Shown here piece after piece: positions 1-11,100 of a DNA stretch of 64,000 bases (position 1 is the first letter of the stretch; each line of letters begins with the position of its first letter). The stretch covers positions 62,001 to 126,000 of the forward strand of contig NZ_JABRWO010000012.1 in assembly GCF_013618625.1 (NCBI RefSeq), in the 5' to 3' direction. The stretch comes from Bremerella alba. Its GTDB lineage: Bacteria; Planctomycetota; Planctomycetia; Pirellulales; Pirellulaceae. The translations under genes and the position numbers were made by a program. The notes below the pieces were generated by a model. The model ran no database searches. It saw nothing but the letters and a program-made list of their open reading frames with translations, and was not told the DNA's origin.

Positions 1-56
1 GGCCTAGCCGATAACTTTTCACAGGGAAACGCTGACAACCCTGGAGGAACGCCAAA

Positions 57-81
57 GAAAAAACCCTCGCTAATGCGAGGG
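57..81 (-). terminator. Intrinsic terminator of the esterase-fold gene
   Basis: Read on the minus strand, a 7-bp GC-rich stem (CCCTCGC / GCGAGGG) with a 4-nt loop is followed by six T residues. It lies about 45 bases after the stop codon of the minus-strand gene ending at 126. This is the standard rho-independent layout. Confidence 0.85.
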
Positions 82-125
82 TTATGCGGTGTGTTTAAGT
101 GAGGACCAGCCTGGCAATGGGCGAG

Positions 126-869
126 TTATCTCAAGACCTGCCCCATGACCCAGCCGTTCATATCTTCCAGCATGTCGGTCATGATGCCGTCGCCACAGAG
201 ATATTCGCGAACATCCATCTTTAGCCCAGCACTGTGGCCTAGACGAATATTCTCGCAAAACTGCTCTTCGGTGTAATAAGTACTTTCATGGCAGTGCATC
301 AACATGATGGGAAGCTGTTCGCACAATGAAAGACTTCTTAGCGGGGCATGCCCATTGGGTAAGGGGCCATTAATCGAGATGACACCTGCGTAATCGCTAG
401 GATTTTGCAGGGCCAACCGTAATGCCATCGTCGCTCCATCCTGGTAGCCGGCTAGGAAAATACGGCGACCATGAATGTTGAACTGGTCGGATGCTGACTC
501 GATCGCCATCTCGACGCGACGAGATGCGGCCTCGATATTGGCTTCATCTTGCGACCAATAATAGCTGGCGAACTCGCTGCCGGTATCTCGCGTGTGACGA
601 CGAGTACCACGAGGACCAACAGCAACAAAATTGCGAGTGCTGGTCAGTGGCATAATTCGGCGCAACTGGGATTCGTTGTCGAACGCCCCATGCAGCCAGA
701 CGATCAGCGGATACGCATAGCCTGGTTCGTAGTGCAACGGAGTGAACAACTCCAGCGGGCAAGCCTGATTTGAATCTCGCCGAATGCGAAATTCGTAAAC
801 CTTACTTTGCTGAACGCTGAGGTTGGACGAATGGGTCGTTGGAAGCGCTGGCGTGTCTAAACGTTTCAT
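126..869 (-). CDS. Alpha/beta-hydrolase (esterase/phospholipase-like) lacking the nucleophile
   Basis: Predicted 247-residue soluble protein with an alpha/beta-hydrolase fold of the carboxylesterase/phospholipase type. The oxyanion strand WLHGAF (around residues 58-63) and the nucleophile-elbow context IFLAGYQDGATMALRLA (around 137-152) are clear. The elbow GxSxG reads G-Y-Q-D-G, so Ser is replaced by Gln143. The C-terminal region also lacks an evident Asp/His pair in the usual place. I therefore infer a non-hydrolytic or altered role. The ATG at 869 is preferred; a TTG at 920 would add 17 residues. The gene is followed by a strong terminator and appears monocistronic. Family placement is fairly sure; the substrate or partner is unknown. 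Confidence 0.75.
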   Translation of the reverse strand: MKRLDTPALPTTHSSNLSVQQSKVYEFRIRRDSNQACPLELFTPLHYEPGYAYPLIVWLHGAFDNESQLRRIMPLTSTRNFVAVGPRGTRRHTRDTGSEFASYYWSQDEANIEAASRRVEMAIESASDQFNIHGRRIFLAGYQDGATMALRLALQNPSDYAGVISINGPLPNGHAPLRSLSLCEQLPIMLMHCHESTYYTEEQFCENIRLGHSAGLKMDVREYLCGDGIMTDMLEDMNGWVMGQVLR

Positions 870-1192
870 GAAGACGTTCTGCAGACTCTCGGTGTTGGTT
901 GTTTGGAGAGTGAAGCCCAAATGTGGCGATGTTCGCCAATTGGGTCAAGATCAGCCTCACCATCTTTTTGACTGATCGATTCACTTTGTTAGTGCCAACG
1001 CTGAGAAATCGTCTTCTAGCGTCCTGCGCGACATCCTTGTCGCCCCGTTGGAATAAGCATTGAAACACGAATGATTGAGGGAAACAATCTTGCTAGCGAG
1101 ACCAACTATCCGTAAAATTTCATGGCCCAAGAAATGCATGGACCATGAATTGCTAGTCGCTTGGCGGGCTTCCCCGGGCAGACAACTTTTGA
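870..1192. other. Intergenic region, no gene recognised
   Basis: 323 bases between the esterase-fold gene and the end of mdh. It holds a short inverted repeat (TTCATGG at 1119-1125 / CCATGAA at 1143-1149) but no T-tract, so I do not call it a terminator. The esterase-gene promoter should lie here, but no good -35/-10 pair stands out. Confidence 0.4.
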
Positions 1193-2221
<1,029 letters not shown>

Positions 2222-2326
2222 CTATGCCACGCAAGGCGAGTCTGAAGCTGAATATGGGCGCACTGCCAACGATTATCAAGAGGGCTTGACGGCCTAACGT
2301 GCATCTTCAAGAAGGTTCGGCACGAT

Positions 2327-3781
2327 TTAACGTCGACGAGACGCAGATTTGCGAGAGAACACAACACCAAACGCAATCCCCAGCCCAACCACGACGCCCA
2401 ATACGACCAGCATCGAGAGCACGAACTGATTGGTTTGAGGATCGCTGGGTGCTGCATACCGCTCGACGCTGGCGGCAATAAACAGCGGGCTAATCTGCCG
2501 CCGGGTGAAATCGTCCCGAGACATAAAAGGGGTCCGATAGGCCCAAAGTTTGAAGAACGCCCCGGTCACGGCAACCGACTGATGCAGGTCCTCTCCTACC
2601 GAAAGCCCCGAAGGAAGTTCAGCCACGCAAACGAGAACCGGATAGTCGTTCGAAAATTCTTTGCGCGTCGACTCGTCCCCGGCACGCTGAGATACGATTG
2701 GATTCGCAATGGGAACGAAGACGGAAAGCTCGTAGTAGTGGTCGATACCTAATCGCTGCCGGATATCCTCGTCATCAACCTCAATCTTAGTAATTCGACG
2801 GCAAAGCCCCGTGAGTCGCATGAACTTGGCACGGTACTTCTTCGGGGCAATCATTAAGCCTACCTTGGGCTCGGTCAGATACTGAGAAACGGTTTGATTC
2901 GCCATGGCCGTTTGCTGATCGGCCGGAATTCGTTTCACCGCGGCCATCATTTGATAAAACGGTTCCCGTTCGAGCCCCTCGAATTTGACACGATCTTTGA
3001 CATGCGAAAGCTCACCGATGTCCATCCCTTGCTCCGCCAAGCGTACCTGATCGGCCGTTACCCCCAGATCATGATTGGGCTCGCTGGGGTGCCACGAGAT
3101 CTTAGGCGTCGCGAAGACAAAACCTTGGCGATCCTCACCTGTCTCAAATGACTTCAGAAAAATACCAGGACAACTGATGGATGCCCCCAAGATATTTTTT
3201 TCGGGATTAAGAGTGACCTTCCAGGGCTGCGGAATGTCCTCGACGATGATGGTACCGAACGTCGTACCGGTCGGCGTATCGAGCATGGCATCCACTTCAT
3301 AGTAGGTGGCCAAACCTACGCCTTCGACGGCTTCTTGTGGGACGGTCATCTCGCGCACCGACTCAACACTTCCCGTTAGTAGATAGATTTCCAGTCGGTG
3401 GTCTTGCGGATTTGCTTCGAGTGCCTCCCACGGGGTCTCCAACTTTAGCCAACGCGTGACGCGATGGGGCTGCAAACGTCGAATCCGCGTTAACGCACGA
3501 ATGACGGCCTCTTGCTCGCCGTCTTCCAACGGTTGACCATCTAGAAACATCTGAAGGTAACTGTCACCGAAGTCGATCAACTCGAAGAACTCCCGCGCTG
3601 ACATCTGGTCGAAATCAGGGACGTGATCCCCAGTCGGTCCAGCTTCGCCTTCCGAAACCTCACTCTCAGCTACAGGCGACGGGTCTTCTACTCCCTGGGC
3701 ACCAAGAGAGCCATCCCCACCGAGCAGAAGCAGAAGAACCAAGAGACACAGCAGATTGAATTTATTCAGCGATTTAGTCAT
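2327..3781 (-). CDS. Exported, C-terminally anchored protein, paralogous to its upstream neighbour
   Basis: 484-residue protein of unknown function. It has an N-terminal hydrophobic signal segment (MTKSLNKFNLLCLLVLLLLL) and a C-terminal membrane helix (about residues 450-475) followed by a basic tail. Most of the chain should therefore be outside the cytoplasm. Two internal segments, around residues 180-260 and 335-445, share a pattern with the neighbouring protein: a beta-rich stretch, then G/P-x-x-V-G-E, then [AG]-x-F-x-K-x-[WF]. The ATG at 3781 overlaps the stop of the upstream gene by 8 bases (GATGACTAA), which fixes the start and implies translational coupling. An upstream in-frame extension exists but lies inside the neighbour. 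Confidence 0.7.
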   Translation of the reverse strand: MTKSLNKFNLLCLLVLLLLLGGDGSLGAQGVEDPSPVAESEVSEGEAGPTGDHVPDFDQMSAREFFELIDFGDSYLQMFLDGQPLEDGEQEAVIRALTRIRRLQPHRVTRWLKLETPWEALEANPQDHRLEIYLLTGSVESVREMTVPQEAVEGVGLATYYEVDAMLDTPTGTTFGTIIVEDIPQPWKVTLNPEKNILGASISCPGIFLKSFETGEDRQGFVFATPKISWHPSEPNHDLGVTADQVRLAEQGMDIGELSHVKDRVKFEGLEREPFYQMMAAVKRIPADQQTAMANQTVSQYLTEPKVGLMIAPKKYRAKFMRLTGLCRRITKIEVDDEDIRQRLGIDHYYELSVFVPIANPIVSQRAGDESTRKEFSNDYPVLVCVAELPSGLSVGEDLHQSVAVTGAFFKLWAYRTPFMSRDDFTRRQISPLFIAASVERYAAPSDPQTNQFVLSMLVVLGVVVGLGIAFGVVFSRKSASRRR

Positions 3782-4880
3782 CAGGTTTTTCGGACGACGA
3801 ATGGTTCTTGAGTTGAGTGGACAGGGTACCGAGTTGATCTCGCACCGAAACCCCAACAGAGATGTCGGCCGCGTTCTCTTCAAAATTCTTTCGATTACGA
3901 TGCCGTACCAACTTCTCGACTTGGGAATCGCGGTTGCGGTTGTTCCACCAGATAAAACCAACGACGACGATCGCCCCCCCCATCGCACACCCGACGCCAA
4001 CGACGATCTCGACTGTCGTTATCTCGCGTTGTTCCATCAAGGGCGCTTGCCAGTTGGCAGTTCGCGCCAAGAGAAGCGGGGCCGTCATTGTTCCCCCTTT
4101 GGCAGCATACACCCACTTTTTAAAGTAGACGGCCTGAAAAGAAACCGTTTCATGAATCTCGTTGCCCACGGGAAAGCCTGCTGGAAGATTCATACTGTAG
4201 ATAACAATGGGCGAGTTATCCCCGCCTGCAAAGACCCACAGCTGCCATAAGTTGCCGGCACGTTCGTCGAGCGGATTCGGCGGAAGCTTGACACAGCGGC
4301 GGACGGTTCCCTGGATCGTCACCAGCTTGCCGCGATATAACTTCGATTGCTGAAATAATTGTCCAAACTGGACCAGCGGAGCATGCTCGACCGACAAGTC
4401 CTGGGGAGTCGCATCTCGCATACGGTCAAAAATTTGCGACCAGGCCTCGAAATCGGATGCGCGAAAAGGACTACTATCTTCGACCAGTGCCAAAGCTTCC
4501 GGATCGGCCCAAACCTGATCGTGGGCCTCTTTCGCGTTCCCCTTCCCTTTGCCACCCAGTGTATAGGGTGTCGCTGGGCGGCGACTGCCGACAACCCGAA
4601 ATTCTCCATCTGTGCCGTTGTCGCCGGCGACCGCTTTACGGGGGACCTGGATTTGATGCTGGGTCACTCGGGCACGATCATTATTAGATACGCCTTCCCC
4701 TGACGTTTTATCCGGAGCAATCCAACGCCACGTTTCAGGGTCGGCCGCTCGTATCATGAGGACAACCACCAACCCCAGCGAGCCAACGAGCATCATCAGA
4801 CGCAACTGCTCACCTCGCGCAAAGTAATTCCGCGGAGGCTTTTGACTCGGTTTCGACGATTCAGGAGTTACTTGGGACAT
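3774..4880 (-). CDS. Membrane protein with two TM helices, paralogous to its downstream neighbour
   Basis: 368-residue protein of unknown function. A basic N-terminus is followed by one TM helix (about residues 27-45). Then comes an extracytoplasmic domain and a second TM helix (about 290-312) with a charged cytoplasmic tail. The middle (around 175-275) begins YRGKLVTIQGTVRRC, like a small OB-type beta-barrel, and ends with a V-G-x-E-I-H-E then VYFKKWVY pattern also seen in the neighbour. The next gene starts inside this stop codon, so the pair is very likely one operon. I cannot name a family. Confidence 0.7.
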   Translation of the reverse strand: MSQVTPESSKPSQKPPRNYFARGEQLRLMMLVGSLGLVVVLMIRAADPETWRWIAPDKTSGEGVSNNDRARVTQHQIQVPRKAVAGDNGTDGEFRVVGSRRPATPYTLGGKGKGNAKEAHDQVWADPEALALVEDSSPFRASDFEAWSQIFDRMRDATPQDLSVEHAPLVQFGQLFQQSKLYRGKLVTIQGTVRRCVKLPPNPLDERAGNLWQLWVFAGGDNSPIVIYSMNLPAGFPVGNEIHETVSFQAVYFKKWVYAAKGGTMTAPLLLARTANWQAPLMEQREITTVEIVVGVGCAMGGAIVVVGFIWWNNRNRDSQVEKLVRHRNRKNFEENAADISVGVSVRDQLGTLSTQLKNHSSSEKPDD

Positions 4881-5240
4881 GTCACGACATTATACGGAAA
4901 GAGGTAAGCAACTCACGCAGCTACGGCCAAACACGTTTAGCCGATCGCTCGCAAGCGACTTGCCCGGCCTAACCAACGGACGAGCAAGTACTTTCCTTAA
5001 ATCTAGATTTGAAAAAGAGATACGGCAACACGGCAAAAACTCAGGCTCCATCCTACCGTTCCCCTCGCGCCTTTGCTGAACTCTATGGTATCATGGGTTT
5101 TATCTCGAAATACGCTCCTCTTTCTGGGAATAATCCAATTCGTTGCCAACGAATGCTTAGTAAGGAGGAGTTGATAGACAGTCTCTGCTAGGTGTCAGCC
5201 TGGCAGGAATCGTTCACTCAGTTCCTCTTTGGAGTTCGCG
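4881..5240. other. Upstream region of the sigma-factor operon
   Basis: About 360 bases between divergent genes. It contains a 17-bp palindrome (5138-5154) and a strong but apparently unused ribosome-binding-like sequence TAAGGAGG at 5161-5168. A TTG at 5171 after that site opens only a six-codon ORF. I see no other convincing gene. Confidence 0.4.
5138..5154. promoter_or_regulatory. 17-bp palindrome upstream of sigma-factor gene (candidate operator)
   Basis: ATTCGTTG C CAACGAAT, 8-bp perfect arms around one central base, about 90 bases before the sigma-factor start. There is no T-tract, so a protein-binding site is more likely than a terminator. The binding protein is unknown. Confidence 0.45.
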
Positions 5241-5741
5241 TTGGCTCTTTCTGCCGAGCAGTTTCATCGATTGGTCGACCAGCATGGTCCTACGCTTTAT
5301 CGCGTTGCTTATCGCTTGATGGGTAATCGCCATGACGCTGAGGATGTTGTGCAGGATGCTTTCCGATCGGTCTGGGACAGCCGGGATCGATTTGACGCAG
5401 AGAAGGGAGAGCGTGCTTGGCTGGTTGCGATTCTCCGTCGTCGCGTTGTCGATCGATGGCGGCGAAAAAAACAGCCCATGCCCCTTTCCGACCACGACAA
5501 GACCACGCCAGAATTGGTCGCACCGGTCGAACCAGAACAAGGGTTCAGCGACGAGATGCAGGCGGCCCTACAGTGCCTCTCGGAAGAACTTCGCGAGGCG
5601 ATTCTGTTGGTGGTTGTGGGTGAACTGACCCACCAGGAAGCTGCAGACCTACTGAAAGTCCCCTTAGGAACAGTCCTTTCCCGTGTGAGTCGTGCCCGCA
5701 AGAAACTTCATTTAGAATTGTCCATTCGATTGCCATCCTGA
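5241..5741 (+). CDS. ECF-like sigma-70 family RNA polymerase sigma factor
   Basis: 166-residue two-domain sigma factor. Region 2 (about residues 10-80) contains LYRVAYRLMGNRHDAEDVVQDAFRSVW. Region 4 (about 105-155) contains LREAILLVVVGELTHQEAADLL and VPLGTVLSRVSRARKKL, the helix-turn-helix that reads the -35 element. Length and lack of region 3 fit the ECF group. The TTG at 5241 has GGAG six bases upstream; a TTG at 5229 would add four residues but has no ribosome-binding site. The gene is followed after 63 bases by a membrane vWA-type protein. That placement suggests a sigma/regulator pair with envelope signalling. The regulon is unknown. Confidence 0.88.
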   Translation: MALSAEQFHRLVDQHGPTLYRVAYRLMGNRHDAEDVVQDAFRSVWDSRDRFDAEKGERAWLVAILRRRVVDRWRRKKQPMPLSDHDKTTPELVAPVEPEQGFSDEMQAALQCLSEELREAILLVVVGELTHQEAADLLKVPLGTVLSRVSRARKKLHLELSIRLPS

Positions 5742-5804
5742 GCGATCCGCAGCGGCATCGCCAATAACATCCATAATCAGATTTAGTCCCTAACTAGTAT
5801 TACC

Positions 5805-7880
5805 GTGAATTCCTCCGACCACGATCGCGAACTTGACCGACAACTCCGAGGGGTCGCTATGCCGACCGATCTCGTTGCCCGGCTTAAGTGCATCCCAGAG
5901 GCTGCTGACATTGATGCAGCCCTCGATCGCGAATTGTCGGCAGTAGAAATACCGGGCGGTCTCACTGAACAACTGCACGAGATCGCTGCCTCACAGGCAT
6001 TGGTAACTCGTAGTGTTCGCCAACGAAGTGCCGCCGACCGTAGCCCTCGAGTTTCATGGGCAGTTGGTATTTGGACGGTGGCAGCCACCTTGCTTCTCGC
6101 ACTGGGTATCGGATCGATTTGGCAAATCAACCGGAATTCGGATATCGCCAAGCATGACCCGGTGTCAGTGATCTCTGCGCCGGTCAGGCTCGCGGAGCAG
6201 TCCCTGGCACTCGAGTGGCTAGGCCCTACTCGCTCAGAAATTGAAGGCCAGGCCCAACTCTCGGACTTACTCCCTTTAGTCGACATTCAATCCGTTTCGC
6301 CAGCGATCACCGAAGTATCCCTTCCGGAAATACAGGTCGCGCATTCCGATGTGCCAAGGATAAAGTCCCTCTCGGAAGAATTACCGGAAGATTTGCTGGC
6401 CAGCACGTTTCTTATGCGTTGGCAGCCGCTGGGTGCTAATCCAATGATTCGCTCGATGCACGGTCGCCCACAGCTTTTATTGCCTTCGGCGAACGCGGTA
6501 TCCTTTTTCTCCGAATCCCAAGCTTATGATCGAGAGTTCCTTCTGCGGGAATCGTCACATCCATTTGCTTCCCCTCAGCATCCTTCGATGCGGTCTACAA
6601 GCGTGCCGATAACCGGGGACCAGAAGAGTTTCGAGAATAGCCTCTTCTCCGAGAATCCCTTCTCGCCTGAGGTGCTGGAAAACGCTCGCTCGGAAGAGTG
6701 GCTCGCCGCGACCGGCAAGTTCTATGTACCGGCTCAACCCAACCAACTCGAACTTCGTACGGCAGCTGGCCCAGCCGTATTTGCCGGAGCAGGCACCCAA
6801 TTGCTTGAAATCGGGATCGTCGCCGGCTCGACCGATTCAAAAGATCGCGCCCCGGTTCATCTCACTGTGGCCGTGACGCCTCCTGAGTCGAAACAACATG
6901 CATTGCGAACGTGGCTACCCGTCAAAATCGCCCTTCGCGAGATGATTGAACAGCTTCGCCCGCACGACAGCGTGACGTTGGTGGTCATGTCCGACCTACC
7001 CTATGTTTTGATCGACGATGCCACCAGCGAGCATCGCGAGGAGTGGTTTGCCGCGCTCGATCGCATCGATTTAGGCAGTCCGTCGAATCTAGCGGAAGGG
7101 ATTCGATTCGCCTCGGCTACCTCGTTAACCAAGGCAGGCTTTGGGGATATTCGCCGCTCGTTGGTGGTGCTATCCGATCGCTTCCCAGCCCTCGACGTTT
7201 CGACCAACGAGCAACTACGCCCCCTGATTGAAAATGCCTCGCAGCAGGGCGTTAAGTTCAGCTGGATTCAACTCGAAGATGAAAATTATGCGTCTCTCGT
7301 CCCTGCACCGTCTGCACTGCACGGCATGGGCGACTGGCTAGTAACCAATTCACTGCAACGACTAGGCCGTATCCTAAATCAGCAAATTCACGGGGCACCG
7401 TCGCTGATCGGCACCAATCCGAACGTTCGCGTTAAATGGAACCAGAAGTCCGTTGCCCAATACCGACTGATTGGTTACCAACCAGTCGGTGGCGATTTTG
7501 TGTCCACCTCCGCAACACACGAGTTTCACGCCCTCGATAGTGGTACCCTGCTATTTGAATTAGTGCTTCCCGAGGACGGACCAAACGACATCGCATCGAT
7601 CGAGTTGACCTGGAACGATACCAGCGGCAAAGCTCGTAAATCGGTACAGAAAGTTAGTCGCCTGCAATTTGCTCCGTCTTGGCAGGCATCCCCCTTATCA
7701 CTGCAAGCGGCACAGCTTACCCAGCAAAGCTTGGCCTTGCATCAAAATTCGTACTTTTCACGGCGTCGTGGCAACACGATCGATGAGTTAGATAATTGGG
7801 CTTCTTCCCTGAATCCTGCAATCCGGCAACATGCGAGCTATCCTCGACTGGAAGTCCTGTTGCCGAGCCTGCATGATTAA
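5805..7880 (+). CDS. Membrane-anchored vWA / YfbK-like protein, possible anti-sigma partner
   Basis: 691-residue protein. The cytoplasmic N-terminus has a duplicated motif, LDRQLRGVAMPTDL (about residues 10-23) and LDRELSAVEIPGGL (about 40-53). A TM helix follows at about 84-106. The large external part holds a von Willebrand A-like domain (about 350-530) and a C-terminal YfbK-type beta domain (about 535-625, containing VAQYRLIGYQP). The MIDAS position reads VAVTPPES instead of DxSxS, so metal binding is probably lost. The start is GTG at 5805 with no strong ribosome-binding site. Position after the sigma gene and topology (short cytoplasmic tail, one TM) resemble anti-sigma factors, but no ZAS zinc motif is present. 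That role is inference. Confidence 0.75.
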   Translation: MNSSDHDRELDRQLRGVAMPTDLVARLKCIPEAADIDAALDRELSAVEIPGGLTEQLHEIAASQALVTRSVRQRSAADRSPRVSWAVGIWTVAATLLLALGIGSIWQINRNSDIAKHDPVSVISAPVRLAEQSLALEWLGPTRSEIEGQAQLSDLLPLVDIQSVSPAITEVSLPEIQVAHSDVPRIKSLSEELPEDLLASTFLMRWQPLGANPMIRSMHGRPQLLLPSANAVSFFSESQAYDREFLLRESSHPFASPQHPSMRSTSVPITGDQKSFENSLFSENPFSPEVLENARSEEWLAATGKFYVPAQPNQLELRTAAGPAVFAGAGTQLLEIGIVAGSTDSKDRAPVHLTVAVTPPESKQHALRTWLPVKIALREMIEQLRPHDSVTLVVMSDLPYVLIDDATSEHREEWFAALDRIDLGSPSNLAEGIRFASATSLTKAGFGDIRRSLVVLSDRFPALDVSTNEQLRPLIENASQQGVKFSWIQLEDENYASLVPAPSALHGMGDWLVTNSLQRLGRILNQQIHGAPSLIGTNPNVRVKWNQKSVAQYRLIGYQPVGGDFVSTSATHEFHALDSGTLLFELVLPEDGPNDIASIELTWNDTSGKARKSVQKVSRLQFAPSWQASPLSLQAAQLTQQSLALHQNSYFSRRRGNTIDELDNWASSLNPAIRQHASYPRLEVLLPSLHD

Positions 7881-8142
7881 GTCAGGATGGAAGTTCACCT
7901 GAATACGGCCAACCTTGAAACGTCATGGTTAAGTCGATCATTTGACAAAAGGAACAGCACCTCCTCCCCCATCTCTTCTTAAGAGCATCCGTACGATCGC
8001 AGCCAAACAAGGTTCGCGTTAGTATCGGATGTGAACGATTAGCCTTTTCGCCTTCACAATCGAGTATGCCTGCGGTACCGATTAGCACCGAGAAGTCTTC
8101 GTTTGGGCAGAGGTTTTGCCTTGTCTTATAGGATAGAACCAA

Positions 8143-11100
8143 ATGCGGATTACTAAGCTGATTTTGCTCGCAACCGGCCTTATTATGGCATTTTCGTCGG
8201 TTACGAATGCCAAGGAACCGTTCGACGAATTCTTCAATGGGCTCTTGCAACGCGGGTACCACGAACAAGCGATCTGGTACATCGATTCGATGGCCAACAA
8301 TGCTGGCCTACCAGAGGAAGTCAAAAAGACCCTCGATTACCGCAAGGCGATTGCTCAAATCGAAGCGGCCCGTCGCAGTCCGAATCTTGACTCGCGCGAA
8401 GAATTGCTCGTCGCAGCCGGTAACAACCTGGGTAAATTCCTTAAAGCCAACCCCCAAAGCGATCGCGTAATCGATGCGTCGATCCAGCGAGGCAATGTGT
8501 TATCGGATCAAGCCCGCTTGGCCGAAGCCCGAGCACGTCGCGAGGAAAAGCCGGCCGACAAGAGACCTTTTCTCGATACGGCCCATAAACGCTACGAAGA
8601 AGCACGAAAAGTCTTTGAAGATGCGAACAAGCAAATTCGAGAAGCGTTGACCGCCTTGCCTAAGGTGCTCGATCCCTCGAAAGATTCCGCCAAAATTGCG
8701 TTCCGCGATGAAATGCGAGCGTCTTATATCCAGACGCAACTGTTAGCTTCCAATTGCCTCTTCGAGATGGCCAAAACACTTCCGGAAGACCATAAAGACC
8801 GCAAAAAGCAGCTAGAGCAAGCAGCCAAAGAATTCGGCGAAACGTACAGCAAGTACAAATCGCGTCTGGCCGGTCTCTATGCTCGGTTGTACGAAGCACA
8901 AGCTCAGCAGGCTTTGGACAAGACCAAAGAAGCCATCGCGATCTATGTCGACGACCTGATGCTATTAGGCGATCAGCCAGAGCAGTTTCGCCAGGTCAAA
9001 CTCAAAGCCGCGATCGGTCTATCAACGATCTGGATGCAGAAAGATGAGCAAGCGAAAGTGCTCAGTGAGATCGCTCCATGGCTGGACGAACAACAACTGC
9101 GAGCCAACCAGGAACGAGACGAAGACTGGCTGAACATCAAGATGATTGTCGCCAAAGCCTATAAAAAAGATGCCGATGGCCGTGATAACAAAGACAAGCA
9201 GCGGGGCAATAATCGCCGCGAGGCATTGAAACTGGCCGTCGATGTTGCCAAGTACCCGAGCGAGTTTCAAAAGGAAGCGTTGGCAATCCGCGCCGAGTTG
9301 CAAGGGGAAGATGCCGTTGCTCAAGATGACTCGGATGCCAAAACATTCCAGGAAGCTGTCACCGCAGGTCGCGACCTTATCAATGAAGCGAATACCCAAA
9401 GCTTCGCCGTGAGGAAGATGCAAGCCGACTTAAAGGCCACCAAGGATAAGGCGGCCAAAGAGCAATTGGCCAGCCAGATTGAAACGGACGAAAAGGTCGT
9501 TCAAGATGCTTTCAGTAAAGCGGAAAGCAAGTTTCAACAAGCCCTGCAACTTGCCGACCGAGACACTCCTTCGGACGAAGTGAACGGCGTACAGTACTTT
9601 CTCTCCTTCCTGGGTTTCCAAGATGGTGATTACTGGCAAACCTACGCTCGGGCGTCTTTCGTTGCTCAGCGATACCCGAACAGTCCTAGCGCTAAGCCAT
9701 GTGCCAAAATGGCGCTCGCATGTGCCCTACGATTGTTTGAAGCCGCCCCGGCCGACAATCGCTCGTTCGAGTTAAGCCTGGTTCAAGACACGACCGACTT
9801 CATGGTTAAGACGTGGCCAGATTCGGAAGAAGCGGGTCAGGCATTGTTGGCACTCATTGGGTTCCAACTGCAACAAGCGAGTTCCAAAGAGCTTTCCTGG
9901 GACCAACAAAAAGCGATGCTGGAAGCCGCTGAAAAGTCTGTAGCCAAGATTGGTGACGGAACGGCTGCCAAAGCGGATGCCCAGTTAAAGGTGGGTCAAA
10001 CGTATTGGAATCTCTTCTTACGTGGTAACTCACTGCGTCGTGAAGCGAAAGACAACCCTGACGCCATGGGAGTTCCCACTGATGAGCAACTCGCCGCAAT
10101 CAAGGAAAAAACCCAGAGTATCCTCTCAGCCGGTGTCGACTCATATCAAGGCGAAGATCCGGATTATAGCTATGTCCTCGGAGCGTTGTCCCTCATCCAG
10201 GTCTACACCGACACGGGCGAGCCCAACAAAGCCGTCGAACTGCTTGAAAAGAAAAAAACCGGCCTAATGGGTCTAGTCGAGAGCAAGAATGCTGTCGCAA
10301 CCCGGCCTGGTATCGATCAACTGATCTACAAGGCGGCCGTCCGAGCTTATATTTCGGCACTTCCCACGACGACCGACGCTTCCAAGACAGAGTCGTTGAT
10401 GGCCAATGCTGAGAAAGCCATGGCACAACTCAAGAGCCTGGCTGGCAACGATGCGAATAGCCAAAAGCAACTGGTTGCCATCTACATTTCTCTGGCCAAT
10501 GACCTGAAAACCCAGTTGGACAATGCCAACCCGGCATCCAAAGTTGCCCTGGCGGGTGCGTTCGAGAAGTTCCTCAATCGCGTCGCCGAATCAAGTAAGG
10601 AACCTAACGTGCTGAACTGGGTTGGCGAAACGTTCTACAACCTAGGACAAAGTTTCTCGGAAGACCCAAGCTTTAACGGAGACACGAAGAGCTTCTACAA
10701 CAAGGCAATCGCCGCCTACCAGCAAATTATTGACCAAGCTGGTAGCGGCTCGCTGAACCCGGCTCTCGTGCAGCAAGTTCGAGTTCGTATTGCCATGGCC
10801 CAGCGGGAAATTGGCGAGTATGAACAGGCCGTCGCCACGTTTGCCGATGTGCTGAAGGAAAAGAATATGATGGTGAACGTTCAAGTCGAAGCCGCGAAAA
10901 CCTTCTACATGTGGGGACTCAACGGAGGAGACTCGAAGACGTTCTATCAATCGCTGATGGGTGCCAAGCCTAATCCGGAAACCAAGCAGAATGTGATCTG
11001 GGGCTGGGGTCGTTTGCAATCCATCTTGGCACGCTACGCCCAAGCTGGTGCTGATCCTTCGCCTTTTAAAGAGACGTTCTTCGAGTGTCGGTACTACCTC

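Noticed and set aside
1119-1149. Inverted repeat after mdh considered as terminator
   Set aside because: Seven-base arms, 17-base loop and no T-tract on either strand.
5161-5190. Strong ribosome-binding-like sequence followed by TTG at 5171
   Set aside because: The frame closes after six codons; no aromatic or other codon bias suggests a leader peptide.
5783-6286. 167-residue minus-strand frame opposite the vWA-type gene
   Set aside because: Ser/Arg-rich composition and no ribosome-binding site; a shadow of the plus-strand gene.
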